Assembly (NCBI RefSeq): GCF_014773485.1
Contig: NZ_JACXBP010000006.1
Span: 248,001 to 312,000 of the forward strand
DNA length: 64,000 nt
Direction: 5' to 3'
Origin: Erwinia aphidicola
GTDB taxonomy: Bacteria; Pseudomonadota; Gammaproteobacteria; Enterobacterales; Enterobacteriaceae
Positions within the stretch are counted from its first letter, which is position 1. Each line of letters starts with the position of its first letter. The translations under genes were made by a program, and so were the position numbers. This document shows positions 54,558 to 64,000 of this stretch, in pieces. The notes under the pieces were generated by a model. The model searched no databases. It saw nothing but the letters and a program-made list of their open reading frames with translations, and had not been told where the DNA came from.

Positions 54558-55685
54558 ATGGATTATCAGCTCGATCTCAACTGGCCCGACTTTATTCAGC
54601 GCTACTGGCAGAAACGCCCGGTAGTGCTGAAACGCGGCTTTAAAAACTTCGTTGACCCGATCTCCCCGGATGAACTGGCCGGCCTGGCGATGGAAAACGA
54701 AGTCGACAGCCGACTGGTCAGCCACCAGGATGGAAAATGGCAGGTCGCTCACGGCCCGTTCGAGAGCTATGACCATCTTGGCGAGAACAACTGGTCGCTG
54801 CTGGTACAGGCGGTCGATCACTGGCATGAAGCGTCTGCCGCGCTGATGCACCCCTTCCGCACAATCCCCGACTGGCGCATGGACGATCTGATGATCTCCT
54901 TCTCGGTGCCGGGCGGCGGCGTGGGGCCGCATTTCGACCAGTATGACGTATTTATCATTCAGGGCACCGGCCGTCGTCGCTGGCGCGTGGGTGAAAAAAC
55001 CGAACTGAAACAGCACTGTCCACATCCCGACCTGCTGCAGGTGGAGCCGTTCGAGGCGATCATTGATGAAGAGCTGGAGCCGGGCGATATTCTCTATATT
55101 CCGCCAGGATTCCCGCATGAGGGCTATTCGCTGGAAAATGCGATTAACTACTCGGTGGGATTCCGTGCGCCAAGCGGGCGTGAGCTGATCAGCGGCTTTG
55201 CCGACTACGTGCTGGCCCGCGAACTGGGCAGCCGCCGCTTCAGCGACCCGGACGTGCAGCCACGCGAGCATCACGCCGAAATTCTGCCCGCGGAGCTGGC
55301 GGGCATTCGCGCCATGATGCTGGAAGTGATTGACCAGCCGCAGCACTTTAATCAGTGGTTCGGCGAGTTTATCTCCCAGTCGCGTCACGAACTGGACATC
55401 GCGCCGCCGGAGCCGCCATATCAGCCGGATGAGATTTACGATGCGCTTCAGCAGGGCGATAAACTGTCACGCCTGGGCGGTCTGCGCGTGGTGTCGATCG
55501 GTGAAGCGGTGTTTATCAACGGTGAGCAGGTGGAATCCCCGCACCGTGCTGCCCTCACTGCGCTGGCCAATCAGCTGACGCTCGGCCAGGAACAGCTTGG
55601 TGATGCGCTCGACGATCCGTCATTCCTTGCGCAGCTTGCCGCGTTGGTGAACAGCGGATACTGGTATTTCCCCGAGGAAGAGTAA
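54558..55685 (+). CDS. roxA: Ribosomal protein L16 3-hydroxylase RoxA
   Basis: The protein is 375 aa (E. coli YcfD 373). It is a JmjC/cupin 2-oxoglutarate and Fe(II) oxygenase: VGPHFDQYDVFIIQ gives the HxD iron ligands, and YIPPGFPHEGYS gives the distal His. The C-terminal winged-helix domain follows. It hydroxylates Arg81 of L16. It lies next to pepT and phoQ as in E. coli. Confidence 0.96.
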   Translation: MDYQLDLNWPDFIQRYWQKRPVVLKRGFKNFVDPISPDELAGLAMENEVDSRLVSHQDGKWQVAHGPFESYDHLGENNWSLLVQAVDHWHEASAALMHPFRTIPDWRMDDLMISFSVPGGGVGPHFDQYDVFIIQGTGRRRWRVGEKTELKQHCPHPDLLQVEPFEAIIDEELEPGDILYIPPGFPHEGYSLENAINYSVGFRAPSGRELISGFADYVLARELGSRRFSDPDVQPREHHAEILPAELAGIRAMMLEVIDQPQHFNQWFGEFISQSRHELDIAPPEPPYQPDEIYDALQQGDKLSRLGGLRVVSIGEAVFINGEQVESPHRAALTALANQLTLGQEQLGDALDDPSFLAQLAALVNSGYWYFPEEE

Positions 55686-55689
55686 ACCT

Positions 55690-55917
55690 TTGCGGGGCGG
55701 CCCCTCTTTTCCGGTCCGCCCGCAGGTCCCACCGTTGACACGGGGCGACCGAAACAAAAGGTCGTCCCCTACGAAATCTTGCCCTCGTAGGGGCGGCCCC
55801 TCTTTTTCGCTCAGCCCGCAGGTCCCACCGTTGACGCGGGGCGACCGAAATAAAAGGTCGCCCCCTACGAAATCTTGCCCTCGTAGGGGCTGACCCTCTT
55901 TTTGGGTCAGCCCGCAG
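55690..55917. repeat. Third BIME array between roxA and pepT
   Basis: Two full units plus a partial one carry GTAG-GGGCGGCCCC or GTAG-GGGCTGACCC hairpins paired with an inverted hairpin GGGCGACC/GGTCGCCC ending in CTAC (e.g. 55786-55867), with spacer GAAATCTTGCCCTC. The design equals the arrays at 7.5 and 16 kb but the stem sequences differ. The pepT stop codon (55907-55909) falls inside the last unit. Confidence 0.85.
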
Positions 55918-57154
55918 ACCCTGCCGTTTTCGCCTGTTCCGCCGCCAGCGCCGCAATGCGCACAATCACCTGTACAGCCCGCTCCATATTATCCAGCGAG
56001 GCAAATTCATGCCTGCCGTGATAGTTGTAGCCGCCGGTAAACAGGTTCGGGCATGGCAAGCCCATAAATGACAGCTGCGCGCCATCGGTGCCGCCGCGGA
56101 TCGGTTTCACCTGCGGGGTAATATCGCAGTCGCGCATCGCCTGCAGCGCCAGCTCGATACTCTGCGGGCAGGCTTCCACCTTTTCACGCATATTGTAATA
56201 GCTGTCCTCGACCAGCAGCTCAATCCCCGCCGCGGCAGGCAGCGTCTGTTCCAGCCGTGCGGCGATTTCCGCCAGCAGCTGCTTACGCTGGCTGAAGCCG
56301 CTACGCGAGAAGTCACGCACAATGTAGTGCAGCTCGGCACGATCGACCGCGCCCTTGATCCCGTGCAGATGGTAGAAGCCTTCGTAACCGGCGGTTTTCT
56401 CCGGCACCTCATCTTCCGGCAGCTCTCGGTGGAAACGCATCGCCACGTCCAGCGCGTTAACCATTACCCCTTTTGCAGTTCCGGGATGCACATTATTGCC
56501 GGTGATCTTTACCGTCACCGAGGCCGCATTAAAGTTCTCGTACTCGAACTCGCCCATGCCACCGCCGTCAACGGTATAGGCCCAGTCAGCGCCGAATGCC
56601 GCCACGTCAAAGTTGTGAATGCCTTTACCAATCTCTTCATCCGGGGTAAACGCTACGCGCACTTCACCATGCTCAACGCCGCCCTGCGTTAAGTGCGCCA
56701 GCGCGGTCATGATCTCGGCAATACCGGCTTTATCATCAGCGCCAAGCAGGGTTTTGCCATCGGTGGTGATCAAGGTATGGCCGATCAGCTCGTGCAGCAC
56801 CGGGAACATCACCGGGGAGAGGATCTCATCGCCAACGCCGAGCGCGATATCGCCCCCGCGGTAGTTTTCAATCACCTGCGGATTGACGTTTTTGGCGGTA
56901 AAATCCGGCGAGGTATCCATATGCGAAATAAACCCGATCGCCGGCGTAGGCCAGCTGACGTTGGACGGCAGCGTCGCCATGACAATACCCTGCTTGCTGC
57001 AGCGGATATCCTGCATGCCAAGCGCTCTCAGCTCTTCACACAGTATCTGCGCCAGGCGTAGCTGCCCCTCGGAGCTGGGTATCTGACGCACGTTAACTTT
57101 TGATTGCGACTCCACGGATACATAGTTTAAGAAGCGATTGAGTAAGTTGTTCAT
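55907..57154 (-). CDS. pepT: Peptidase T (aminotripeptidase)
   Basis: The protein is 415 aa. It is an M20 zinc peptidase: [12 protein letters not shown] (His and Asp), [71 protein letters not shown]. It cleaves the N-terminal residue of tripeptides in the cytoplasm. The last five codons lie in the BIME repeat, so the C-terminal tail is slightly altered from typical. Confidence 0.96.
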   Translation of the reverse strand: MNNLLNRFLNYVSVESQSKVNVRQIPSSEGQLRLAQILCEELRALGMQDIRCSKQGIVMATLPSNVSWPTPAIGFISHMDTSPDFTAKNVNPQVIENYRGGDIALGVGDEILSPVMFPVLHELIGHTLITTDGKTLLGADDKAGIAEIMTALAHLTQGGVEHGEVRVAFTPDEEIGKGIHNFDVAAFGADWAYTVDGGGMGEFEYENFNAASVTVKITGNNVHPGTAKGVMVNALDVAMRFHRELPEDEVPEKTAGYEGFYHLHGIKGAVDRAELHYIVRDFSRSGFSQRKQLLAEIAARLEQTLPAAAGIELLVEDSYYNMREKVEACPQSIELALQAMRDCDITPQVKPIRGGTDGAQLSFMGLPCPNLFTGGYNYHGRHEFASLDNMERAVQVIVRIAALAAEQAKTAGSAG

Positions 57155-57244
57155 CTGTCGTCCCTCTGAATGCCAGCGTTTATTATGGGTAGCCGTACCA
57201 GGGCAAATATTGTTTCAAATCACTTTGCGTCGGTGAACGCGTGA

Positions 57245-57808
57245 TTAACGCCGGGGATAATGAATCAGATCATGAAAACGCACTTTTTCATTACCCACAT
57301 TATGGTAGCTGTGCATGCAGTCGGCCTGAAAGCGCAGCGCCTCCCCCCTGCCCAGCCGCTGAACCTGACCATCAACCACCAGTTCCAGCGCCCCTTCCAG
57401 CACAATAACGTGTTCTATCACGCCCTTCTCATGGGCGGCGGATTCACTCAGCGCGCCGGGTGCCAGTTCAATCACCAGCATCTCGAAGCGTAGCTCAGCA
57501 TCGAAAGGAAACAGTGAAACGATCTGCATCCCGTTCCCCGCCGGTGAATAGCCCGGCAGAAGGGATTCACGGCGCGGAGCGCGATCATCATCGGCGGCGA
57601 CCGGTTCAATAAACAGAGAGAATGGCAGATTAAAACCGGTGGCGATTTTCCATAGCGTGGCGATAGTCGGGCTGGACTCGGCGCGTTCAATCTGCCCGAG
57701 CATCGCCTTACTCACCCCAGTGATCTGAGCCGCATGGCTCAGACTCCAGCCGCGCAGCGAACGCTGCTGCTTTAGCGTGTTGGCCAGATAATGTTGCAGA
57801 GCGTCCAC
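57245..57808 (-). CDS. sutR: XRE-cupin regulator (SutR/YdcN-like)
   Basis: The start is GTG 57808 with GGAGG 6 nt upstream (187 aa); the frame continues to 58003 but that crosses the divergent promoter. The Xre-type helix-turn-helix (LKQQRSLRGWSLSHAAQITGVSKAMLGQIERAESSPTIATLWKIATG) is followed by a cupin (RFEMLVIELAPGA, VIVLEGALELVVDGQ, QADCMHSYHNVG). E. coli SutR (YdcN) has the same form and lies beside the same transporter gene (ydcO), which supports the name. A large inverted repeat in the shared promoter is the likely operator. Confidence 0.82.
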   Translation of the reverse strand: MDALQHYLANTLKQQRSLRGWSLSHAAQITGVSKAMLGQIERAESSPTIATLWKIATGFNLPFSLFIEPVAADDDRAPRRESLLPGYSPAGNGMQIVSLFPFDAELRFEMLVIELAPGALSESAAHEKGVIEHVIVLEGALELVVDGQVQRLGRGEALRFQADCMHSYHNVGNEKVRFHDLIHYPRR

Positions 57809-57845
57809 GATGTTCCTCCCGCGATCTTTTGCCGAGTATAGCCGC

Positions 57846-57892
57846 TTGTACGTTATAACGCACGATGCTACTTTGTGCGTGATAACGTACAA
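57846..57892. promoter_or_regulatory. Inverted-repeat operator between sutR and ydcO
   Basis: TTGTACGTTATAACGCAC (57846-57863) and GTGCGTGATAACGTACAA (57875-57892) are inverse copies over 18 bp with one mismatch and an 11-nt spacer. Each arm also holds a smaller GTTAT(A/C)AC palindrome. Confidence 0.75.
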
Positions 57893-57908
57893 CCTGCGGA
57901 AACCGTAT

Positions 57909-59081
57909 ATGCGCCCTCCACTCACGCTCAGCCATCTGACCTTTCCCGCGATTGTTGCCGGGTTCGTCGCCGTACTGGTGGGATACACCAGCTCCGCGGC
58001 CATTATCTTTCAGGCCGCCGCTGCCGCCGGGGCCAGCCCGCTGCAAATTGGTGGCTGGCTAACCATGCTCGGGCTGGGGATGGGCGCCACATCGCTTGGG
58101 CTGTCGCTGTGGTATCGCACTCCGGTGCTCACCGCCTGGTCAACCCCCGGGGCTGCGCTGCTGGTGACCAGCCTGCCCGGCACGCCGCTGAATGAAGCGA
58201 TAGGGGTATTTATTTTTGCCTCCGCGCTGATCCTGATCTGCGGCGTAACGGGGCTGTTTGCGCGCGTGATGAACGCGATTCCGCAGGCGATCTCGGCGGC
58301 AATGCTGGCCGGTATTTTGCTGCGCTTCGGCATGGATGCCTTTGGCGCTCTGCAGGTCAACTTCGCGCTCAGCGGCAGCATGTGCCTGGTCTACCTGCTG
58401 GCAAGAAGGCTGCTGCCGCGTTATGCCATCATCCTGACGCTGCTGGCCGGGCTGCTGGTGGCGGCCATTCAGGGCAATATCCACGTTATGCCGGGGCAAA
58501 GCAGGGTTATGCCGCAGTTTATTGCGCCACACTTCAGCCTCTCCAGCCTGCTCGGCATCGGTATTCCGTTCTTTGTGGTGACGATGGCTTCGCAGAATGC
58601 ACCCGGCATCGCCACGCTGAAAGCGCACGGCTATACGCTGCCGGTGTCGCCGCTGATCGCCTGGACCGGGCTGACCGCCCTGCTGCTGGCGCCGTTTGGC
58701 GGTTTCACCGTCTGTATCGCCGCGATTACTGCCGCAATCTGCATGGGGCCGGAGGTGCACAGTAACCCGCAGCGGCGCTACTGGGCGGCGGCAGCGGCCG
58801 GGGTGTTTTATCTGCTGGCGGGGGTATTTGGTGGGGCGATTGGCGGGTTATTTACCGCGCTGCCGCAGGCGATGATCCACACCATCGCCGGGCTGGCGCT
58901 GTTGGGGACCCTTGCCGCCAGCCTGCAGCGGGCGCTCAGCGATGAGAAACAGCGCGATGCAGCGGCGATCGCCTTTTTGATCACCGCTTCCGGCGTTACG
59001 CTGCTGGGCGTGGGCGCCGCGTTCTGGGGATTAATCGGCGGTGTTATCGCCCATCTGATCCTGACGCAGGCCAAACGCTGA
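57909..59081 (+). CDS. ydcO: BenE-family transporter (YdcO-like)
   Basis: About 390 aa from ATG 57909. It has about 12 hydrophobic segments and BenE-type marks: [86 protein letters not shown]. Relatives are benzoate:H+ symporters; the YdcO substrate is not established. Divergent from the SutR-like regulator, as in E. coli. The 3' end overlaps cobB by 51 bp. Confidence 0.88.
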   Translation: MRPPLTLSHLTFPAIVAGFVAVLVGYTSSAAIIFQAAAAAGASPLQIGGWLTMLGLGMGATSLGLSLWYRTPVLTAWSTPGAALLVTSLPGTPLNEAIGVFIFASALILICGVTGLFARVMNAIPQAISAAMLAGILLRFGMDAFGALQVNFALSGSMCLVYLLARRLLPRYAIILTLLAGLLVAAIQGNIHVMPGQSRVMPQFIAPHFSLSSLLGIGIPFFVVTMASQNAPGIATLKAHGYTLPVSPLIAWTGLTALLLAPFGGFTVCIAAITAAICMGPEVHSNPQRRYWAAAAAGVFYLLAGVFGGAIGGLFTALPQAMIHTIAGLALLGTLAASLQRALSDEKQRDAAAIAFLITASGVTLLGVGAAFWGLIGGVIAHLILTQAKR

Positions 59082-59942
59082 CGGCGCATCGGGACCTTTG
59101 CGCGCATCAGGCCTGGCGATGTTTTCCAGCAGGTCGTGCACCCACTCCGGCACCACTTCGCTGGCCAGGCCATACTGCTTCTCTTCAAACTCGCTGCCAA
59201 CCTGGCTTGGCTCCAGGTTGAGCTCAACGGTGTGCGCGCCCTGCAGCCTGGCCTCATGGACAAAACCGGCCGCCGGATAGACGTGGCCGGAGGTACCGAT
59301 AGCCACAAAGTAATCAGCCTGCGCCAGCGCCTGATAGATCTCATCCATCTGCAACGGCATCTCGCCAAACCACACCACGTGCGGTCGCAGCACCGACGGG
59401 AACTGGCAGCAGTGGCAGCGATCGTCCGGCTTAACGTCTTCGGTCCAGTGCAGGACCTGGCCACTGCTGACACAGCGCACTTTCAGCAGTTCGCCATGCA
59501 TGTGAATCACGTTGCGGTTACCGGCACGCTCATGCAGGTTGTCGATGTTCTGCGTGACCAGCAGGAAATGGTCACCAAGCGCGGCTTCCAGCTCGGCCAG
59601 CGCCAGGTGCGCAGCGTTAGGCTGGATCGCCGGCTGCTGCAGCTGCTGGCGGCGCAGATTATAGAACTGCTGCACCCGTTCAGGGTTGCGGGCGAAGCCT
59701 TCGGGCGTGGCGACATCTTCGACCTTGTGCTCTTCCCACAGGCCATCGGCAGCGCGGAAGGTCTGAATGCCGGACTCGGCAGAGATGCCAGCCCCGGTCA
59801 GTACCACCACGCGCGGCAGCGGATGACGGGCTATTTCGATATTACGGTCGCGTTCGAAAATGCGCTGACGAAAACGCTGATGTACCTGGCGTCGGGTCTT
59901 CTTGTAGCGTGCCAGCCTTAAGCGGCGACGAGGTGTACGCAT
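59031..59942 (-). CDS. cobB: NAD-dependent protein deacylase CobB
   Basis: About 303 aa from ATG 59942 (TTG 59948 in frame), with the 40-residue basic N-terminal extension ([27 protein letters not shown]) of the long CobB isoform. Sirtuin motifs follow: [36 protein letters not shown], the catalytic His in [13 protein letters not shown], Zn Cys (RC..CHCC), [21 protein letters not shown]. It removes acetyl and succinyl groups from lysines. nagK lies upstream, as in E. coli. Confidence 0.96.
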   Translation of the reverse strand: MRTPRRRLRLARYKKTRRQVHQRFRQRIFERDRNIEIARHPLPRVVVLTGAGISAESGIQTFRAADGLWEEHKVEDVATPEGFARNPERVQQFYNLRRQQLQQPAIQPNAAHLALAELEAALGDHFLLVTQNIDNLHERAGNRNVIHMHGELLKVRCVSSGQVLHWTEDVKPDDRCHCCQFPSVLRPHVVWFGEMPLQMDEIYQALAQADYFVAIGTSGHVYPAAGFVHEARLQGAHTVELNLEPSQVGSEFEEKQYGLASEVVPEWVHDLLENIARPDARKGPDAPSAFGLRQDQMGDNTAD

Positions 59943-60033
59943 AACCAAATCCTCTAATCCTTAGAATCTGTCCCATCAGGCTATTTTACTTGCCGTTTTG
60001 AACCTGAGCAGTGCTCAAAATTGTCTGCGACAA

Positions 60034-60960
60034 TTACGCCTGTTGGGACAGGTTCTTAATGTGCAGGAATGCGGCACCGCGCATTCCGCCTGCGTCTCCA
60101 TGACGTGCCTTTGCAAAGCGCGGGGGCCTGGCAACCGGTAACAGATGTGGCGTTACCCGCTGCGCAAGGTCGTCATACAGCGCATCGAAATTGGACAAAC
60201 CTCCGCCCAGCACTACCAGCTGGGGGTCGAGCAGCGTCAGAATGTTGCCCAGACAGACTGCCAGCAGGTCACGATAACGTTCGACGTGTGCCAGCGCGGA
60301 AGTATCTCCCTGATAATACCGGGTGATTATCTCAGGCGCACTGAGAGTCTGCTGATAAAAGTGCTGCCACAGCCATGAAAATCCTGTTCCTGAGAGATAG
60401 CCCTCAATACAGCCTTTTTTTCCACAGCCGCAGGTCAGCAGGGGGATATCACGGCCCAGCACCTCCAGCGCATCGACCGGCAGGCGCATATGTCCCAGCT
60501 CCCCGACCACGTAATTGCGCCCGGTGACCGGTTTGCCGTCAACGATCAACCCACCGCCCACGCCGGTGCCGAGGATGATCCCCAGCACCACCGGGTAGCG
60601 CTGAAATTCATCATCCCAGGCTTCCGACAGCGCAAAACAGTTGGCATCGTTATCAATGCGTACCTGGCGATTCAGGCGCTGGCTAAGATCGGCACACAGC
60701 GTGCGTCCGCGTGCCGCCGGAATATTGGCGGTGAACAGCGTGCCGTCATCCGGCACCGGCAGTCCCGGCACGCCCAGCCCGACGCTGCCCTGCAGCCCGC
60801 AAAACGCATCGGCCTCAAGCGTTAACTGCTCCAGCAGCGCCAGCAGCTGCGGATAATCATTCTGCGGCGTGGCAACGCGCTGCTGCCAGACCAGCTGGCG
60901 CTGAGCGTTATACACTCCAAGGGCGATTTTGCTACCGCCAATATCAAAGCCGTAATACAT
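60034..60960 (-). CDS. nagK: N-acetyl-D-glucosamine kinase NagK
   Basis: The protein is 308 aa. It is a ROK-family kinase: [29 protein letters not shown] (catalytic Asp), [17 protein letters not shown], and the zinc site [16 protein letters not shown]. It phosphorylates GlcNAc recovered from cell-wall turnover. The gene lies 61 nt after the lol operon on the same strand, as in E. coli, and may share its transcript. Confidence 0.96.
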   Translation of the reverse strand: MYYGFDIGGSKIALGVYNAQRQLVWQQRVATPQNDYPQLLALLEQLTLEADAFCGLQGSVGLGVPGLPVPDDGTLFTANIPAARGRTLCADLSQRLNRQVRIDNDANCFALSEAWDDEFQRYPVVLGIILGTGVGGGLIVDGKPVTGRNYVVGELGHMRLPVDALEVLGRDIPLLTCGCGKKGCIEGYLSGTGFSWLWQHFYQQTLSAPEIITRYYQGDTSALAHVERYRDLLAVCLGNILTLLDPQLVVLGGGLSNFDALYDDLAQRVTPHLLPVARPPRFAKARHGDAGGMRGAAFLHIKNLSQQA

Positions 60961-61021
60961 GCTGCCCCCGCGATGATTAACCGCTGCCTCTACTGTCCAC
61001 TGTACTTATTGACCGCTGTAC

Positions 61022-62266
61022 TTATTGACCACTTAGCACCCGCGCCGGGTCGATGCGGCTGGCGCGGCGTGCCGGATACCAGCTGGCGATCAGGCTCAGC
61101 AGCAGGGAGGTCACCAGCACAATGCCAACGTCGCCCCAGTGCAGCTCGGAGGGCAGGAAGTCGATAAAGTAGATATCCCCCGAAAGGAAATGATAGCCAG
61201 TCAGCGCTTCAATCGCATGAATGATCGGTGTCAGATTGAGAGCGGCCAGCACGCCAACCACCACTCCGCTGACGCTGCCCACCAGCCCGGCCAGCAGGCC
61301 GTACCAGACAAAGATGGCGCGGATTAAGCCATCTTTAGCCCCGAGGGTGCGCAGCACGGCAATGTCGCCGCTCTTATCTTTCACTGCCATCACCAGCGTA
61401 GAGACAATATTGAAGCAGGCCACGCCGATCACCAGCACCATCGCAAGGTACATAATGGCGCGGATCATCTGAATGTCGCGATACATATAGCCGTAGGTGC
61501 CAATCCAGCTGCGGATATAGACGGTAGCGTGGGTGACTTCGCCCGCCGCCCGCACGACGCTCATCGCGCTAAAGGGATCGGTGGCCTTCAGGGCAATCCC
61601 GGTGACGCTGTCGCCCATGCTCAGCAGCTGCTGCGCATCGGCCAGCGGCACCAGCGCCAGACTGTGGTCGAGCATGCCGCTCAGCTTGAGGATGCCGGCC
61701 ACCTGCAGGCGCACCCGCTTCGGCTGCAGCAGCTTATGCCCGGCGTCGCTGTTGGGGATCATGATCGTCAGCCAGTCGCCCTGCTTAACCTTCAGGCTAT
61801 CGGCAACGCCCTGCCCCAGCAGGATCTGCTGCTTGCCTGCGGCGAAGCTGGCCCAGGCATTATTCTGCACGTAGGAGGGCAGCGCGCTGAGCTGGCTCTC
61901 CTGCTGCGGGTCAACGCCCTTCACCTGCACGGCTTCCAGCTTGCTGCCGCTCTCGATCAGACCGGTAAAATTGATATAGGGTGCGGCGGCGGCCACGCCC
62001 GGCACCTGGCGGATCTTCGGCAACATCGCCTGCCAGCCGGCAAACGGCTGATCCTGCGGTTCAATCTCGCCGTGCGGCACCACCGCCAAAATACGGTTGT
62101 TCAGCTCGCGCTCGAAGCCGTTCATCGCACTCAGCCCGACAATCAGTACCGCCACGCCGAGCGCGATACCGACGGTGGAGATCACCGAGATCAGCGAAAC
62201 CATGCCGCCGCGGCGACGGCCGCGGCTAAAGCGCAGGCCGAGCAGTAAAGAGAGAGAGCCGGCCAT
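61022..62266 (-). CDS. lolE: Lipoprotein-releasing ABC permease subunit LolE
   Basis: The protein is 414 aa. It has TM1 near 25-50, a large periplasmic domain, and three C-terminal TMs ([79 protein letters not shown]). With LolC and LolD it extracts outer-membrane lipoproteins from the inner membrane and hands them to LolA. Its ATG shares the last base of the lolD stop (TGATG), so they are coupled. Confidence 0.96.
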   Translation of the reverse strand: MAGSLSLLLGLRFSRGRRRGGMVSLISVISTVGIALGVAVLIVGLSAMNGFERELNNRILAVVPHGEIEPQDQPFAGWQAMLPKIRQVPGVAAAAPYINFTGLIESGSKLEAVQVKGVDPQQESQLSALPSYVQNNAWASFAAGKQQILLGQGVADSLKVKQGDWLTIMIPNSDAGHKLLQPKRVRLQVAGILKLSGMLDHSLALVPLADAQQLLSMGDSVTGIALKATDPFSAMSVVRAAGEVTHATVYIRSWIGTYGYMYRDIQMIRAIMYLAMVLVIGVACFNIVSTLVMAVKDKSGDIAVLRTLGAKDGLIRAIFVWYGLLAGLVGSVSGVVVGVLAALNLTPIIHAIEALTGYHFLSGDIYFIDFLPSELHWGDVGIVLVTSLLLSLIASWYPARRASRIDPARVLSGQ

Positions 62267-62970
62267 CAGAGGCTACCTGCCAGTTGCACCTGGTCGCTCA
62301 GCACGCCGTCGCGCATCTCCATCTGGCGCTGCATGCGTTTTGCCAGGCTCAGGTCGTGCGTCACCACCAGGAAAGCGGTGCCCTGAGTCTGGTTCAGCTC
62401 ACCCAGCAGCTCAAAAATGGCATTGGCATTGCGTGCATCGAGGTTACCGGTCGGTTCATCCGCCAGCACCAGGCGCGGGCTGTTGACCAGCGCCCGGGCG
62501 ATAGCAACGCGCTGACGCTCGCCGCCGGAGAGCTCTGCCGGGCGGTGCGCAGCACGATGATCCAGGCCAACCGCTTTCAGCATCGCCTGCGCCTTCGCCT
62601 GCGCCCCGGCCTTCGCCGTTTTGCCAATCAGCAGCGGCATCGCGACGTTTTCCAGCGCGCTGAAGTCCGGCAGCAGGTGGTGGAACTGGTAGATAAAGCC
62701 AAGTTCGCGGTTGCGCAGCTCGGCCTTGGCCGCTGACGACATGGCGTTCAGCGATTTGCCGTCAAACACCACCTCACCGGAGGTTGGGGTATCCAGCCCG
62801 CCCAGCAGGTGCATCAGGGTACTTTTACCGGAGCCGGAGCTGCCGACAATCGCCATCATTTCACCCGGCTTCACGCTGAAGGATACGTTGCGCAGGACAT
62901 CGGTCTGCACGCTGCCTTCCTGATAGCGTTTACACAGGTTGTCGCACTGCAACAGGATGTTGTTACTCAT
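62266..62970 (-). CDS. lolD: Lipoprotein-releasing ABC ATPase LolD
   Basis: The start is ATG 62970, giving 234 aa; the longer open frame to 63069 lies inside lolC. Walker A is [17 protein letters not shown], the ABC signature is [15 protein letters not shown], and Walker B is [12 protein letters not shown]. It drives the LolCE exporter. It overlaps the lolC stop by 8 nt and the lolE start by 1 nt. Confidence 0.97.
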   Translation of the reverse strand: MSNNILLQCDNLCKRYQEGSVQTDVLRNVSFSVKPGEMMAIVGSSGSGKSTLMHLLGGLDTPTSGEVVFDGKSLNAMSSAAKAELRNRELGFIYQFHHLLPDFSALENVAMPLLIGKTAKAGAQAKAQAMLKAVGLDHRAAHRPAELSGGERQRVAIARALVNSPRLVLADEPTGNLDARNANAIFELLGELNQTQGTAFLVVTHDLSLAKRMQRQMEMRDGVLSDQVQLAGSL

Positions 62971-64000
62971 AACGTAAAGCCTCAGCGGGTTGAACGGCGG
63001 CCGCGCGCCAGGAAGGGTAAAGCGTGGACAGCAGCGCCACCACAATCGCCGTAACGGTGATGGTGGCAACCTGCGTCAGAGAGATATCGACCGGAAGCGC
63101 GGCGCCATCAAGGAAGGCACCGATAACCGGCATTAAATTATTTAGCTGGCTGGCCAGCAGTACGCCCAACAGTGCGCCCAGCACCGCGCCCACCACTCCG
63201 GCGGTCGCACCCTGCACCATAAACACGGCGACAATCTGGCGGCGCGTCAGCCCCTGGGTTTGCAGGATAGCCACTTCACCCTGCTTCTCCATAATCATCA
63301 GGCCAAGCGAGGTGACGATATTAAAAGCGGCAACGGCGACGATCAGGCTGAGCAGCAGCCCCATCATATTTTTCTCCATCTTCACGGCCTGGAACAGTTC
63401 GCCCTTGCGCTCGCGCCAGTCTTTCCACACCAGCCCTTTTGCCAGCGGCTGCTGGCTAATGGTGTCGACCTGCAGCGGCTTATCCAGCCACAGACGCCAG
63501 CCGGTGATATTGCCTGCCGGGTAACGCATCAGGCGCGACGCATCCTGCTGGTTGACCAAAATCTGGTAGCCGTCGACATCGCTGTTAGCGGCAAAGGTGC
63601 CGATCACGGTAAACAGACGCTGGCTGGGAATGCGGCCCATCGGGGTGAACTGGCTGGCGGATGGCACCATCAGGCGGATTTTATCGCCGCGCTGCACGCC
63701 CAGCTGATGCGCCAGCTGCTCGCCGACGATGGTATTGTACTGGCCCGACTGCAGCTGCTGCTGACGCACGTTGTAGAGATACGGTGCCAGCGGGTCCGGC
63801 TCATCGGGGTTAATCCCCAGCATAACGCCAACGCCCACGCTGGCGGCGCTCTGCATCACCACTTCCCCGGTGGAAAGCGGCGTAATGCGGCTGACGCCGG
63901 AGAGATGCAGGCTGCTGGCAGGGGTCTGCTGCGGGTTGATGGAGCCGCTGTCACTGGTAATTAACGCCTGCGGCATCAGCCCGAGGGTGTTTTTTTCCAG
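62963..64000 (-). CDS. lolC: Lipoprotein-releasing ABC permease subunit LolC, 5' end cut off
   Basis: About 345 codons are visible out of about 399; the frame runs off the right edge of the window ([12 protein letters not shown] at the border). It matches LolC across the periplasmic domain ([66 protein letters not shown]) and the last three TMs ([41 protein letters not shown]). It forms the LolCDE complex with the two downstream genes. The true start lies outside. Confidence 0.96.
   Translation of the reverse strand: MEKNTLGLMPQALITSDSGSINPQQTPASSLHLSGVSRITPLSTGEVVMQSAASVGVGVMLGINPDEPDPLAPYLYNVRQQQLQSGQYNTIVGEQLAHQLGVQRGDKIRLMVPSASQFTPMGRIPSQRLFTVIGTFAANSDVDGYQILVNQQDASRLMRYPAGNITGWRLWLDKPLQVDTISQQPLAKGLVWKDWRERKGELFQAVKMEKNMMGLLLSLIVAVAAFNIVTSLGLMIMEKQGEVAILQTQGLTRRQIVAVFMVQGATAGVVGAVLGALLGVLLASQLNNLMPVIGAFLDGAALPVDISLTQVATITVTAIVVALLSTLYPSWRAAAVQPAEALRYE

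Noticed and set aside
54240..55388. 382-codon leftward frame across phoQ and roxA
   Set aside because: Antisense to two confident genes; composition typical of a GC-rich shadow frame.

Overview
The window is a chromosomal segment of a member of the Enterobacterales. The closest fit is the Erwiniaceae (Erwinia/Pantoea-like). Long runs of genes match the E. coli 25-27 min region: icd/rluE-nudJ-mnmA-hflD-purB-phoPQ-roxA/pepT, cobB-nagK-lolEDC, treA, ymgE-ycgR-emtA-ldcA, and ycgZ-ymgA-ariR. These blocks are rearranged relative to E. coli and broken up by accessory DNA. Assignments rest on reading the translations against remembered family members; no database search was run.

Layout. 0-2.3 kb: the end of a BvgAS/EvgAS-like two-component operon and a TPR-glycosyltransferase-like gene. 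2.6-4.0 kb: the ycgZ-ymgA-ariR stress/biofilm cluster and a small lipoprotein. 4.2-14.4 kb: a fumarate module with sensor/regulator DcuSR, a flavin transferase (ApbE), a three-domain soluble NADH:fumarate reductase that carries an ApbE target motif, a DASS dicarboxylate transporter behind a consensus FNR box, and a class I fumarase. 14.6-19.3 kb: type 2 ArgC, a REP-associated tyrosine transposase (RAYT) inside its own REP/BIME array, and an MHS transporter/DUF2848/GntR cluster with a palindromic operator. 19.5-28.4 kb: trehalase, a FoxA-type siderophore receptor behind a Fur-like box, ymgE, ycgR behind a FliA promoter, emtA/ldcA, and dinI behind a LexA box. 28.6-31.6 kb: a small ORF and a prophage remnant (two holin-like genes and a tailspike). 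31.9-38.8 kb: an M24-like/AlaX/serine dehydratase/YheO-type regulator cluster, an MscS-type channel, a lipoprotein with an internal duplication and an acetyltransferase.

38.8-46.4 kb is an AT-richer accessory region next to the 3' end of icd. It holds two internally deleted IS6/IS26-like remnants. They bracket queH, a periplasmic ClpP-like protein, and a small ORF with a classic double-glycine (microcin-type) leader whose C-terminus runs into the IS end. This is the most novel-looking locus in the window. The region also holds several small or hypothetical genes and two terminators close together, one of which ends a run of strong hairpins (a candidate small RNA).

46.4-64 kb is conserved core: icd, the rluE-nudJ-mnmA-hflD-purB run, phoPQ, roxA, a third BIME array, pepT, a SutR/YdcO-like divergent pair with a large inverted-repeat operator, cobB, nagK and lolE-lolD-lolC (lolC cut by the window edge).

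Three BIME arrays (7.5, 15.6-16.5 and 55.7 kb) share one design: hairpins each preceded by GTAG, often in head-to-head pairs. The RAYT at 15.75 kb is their likely mobilising or founding enzyme.
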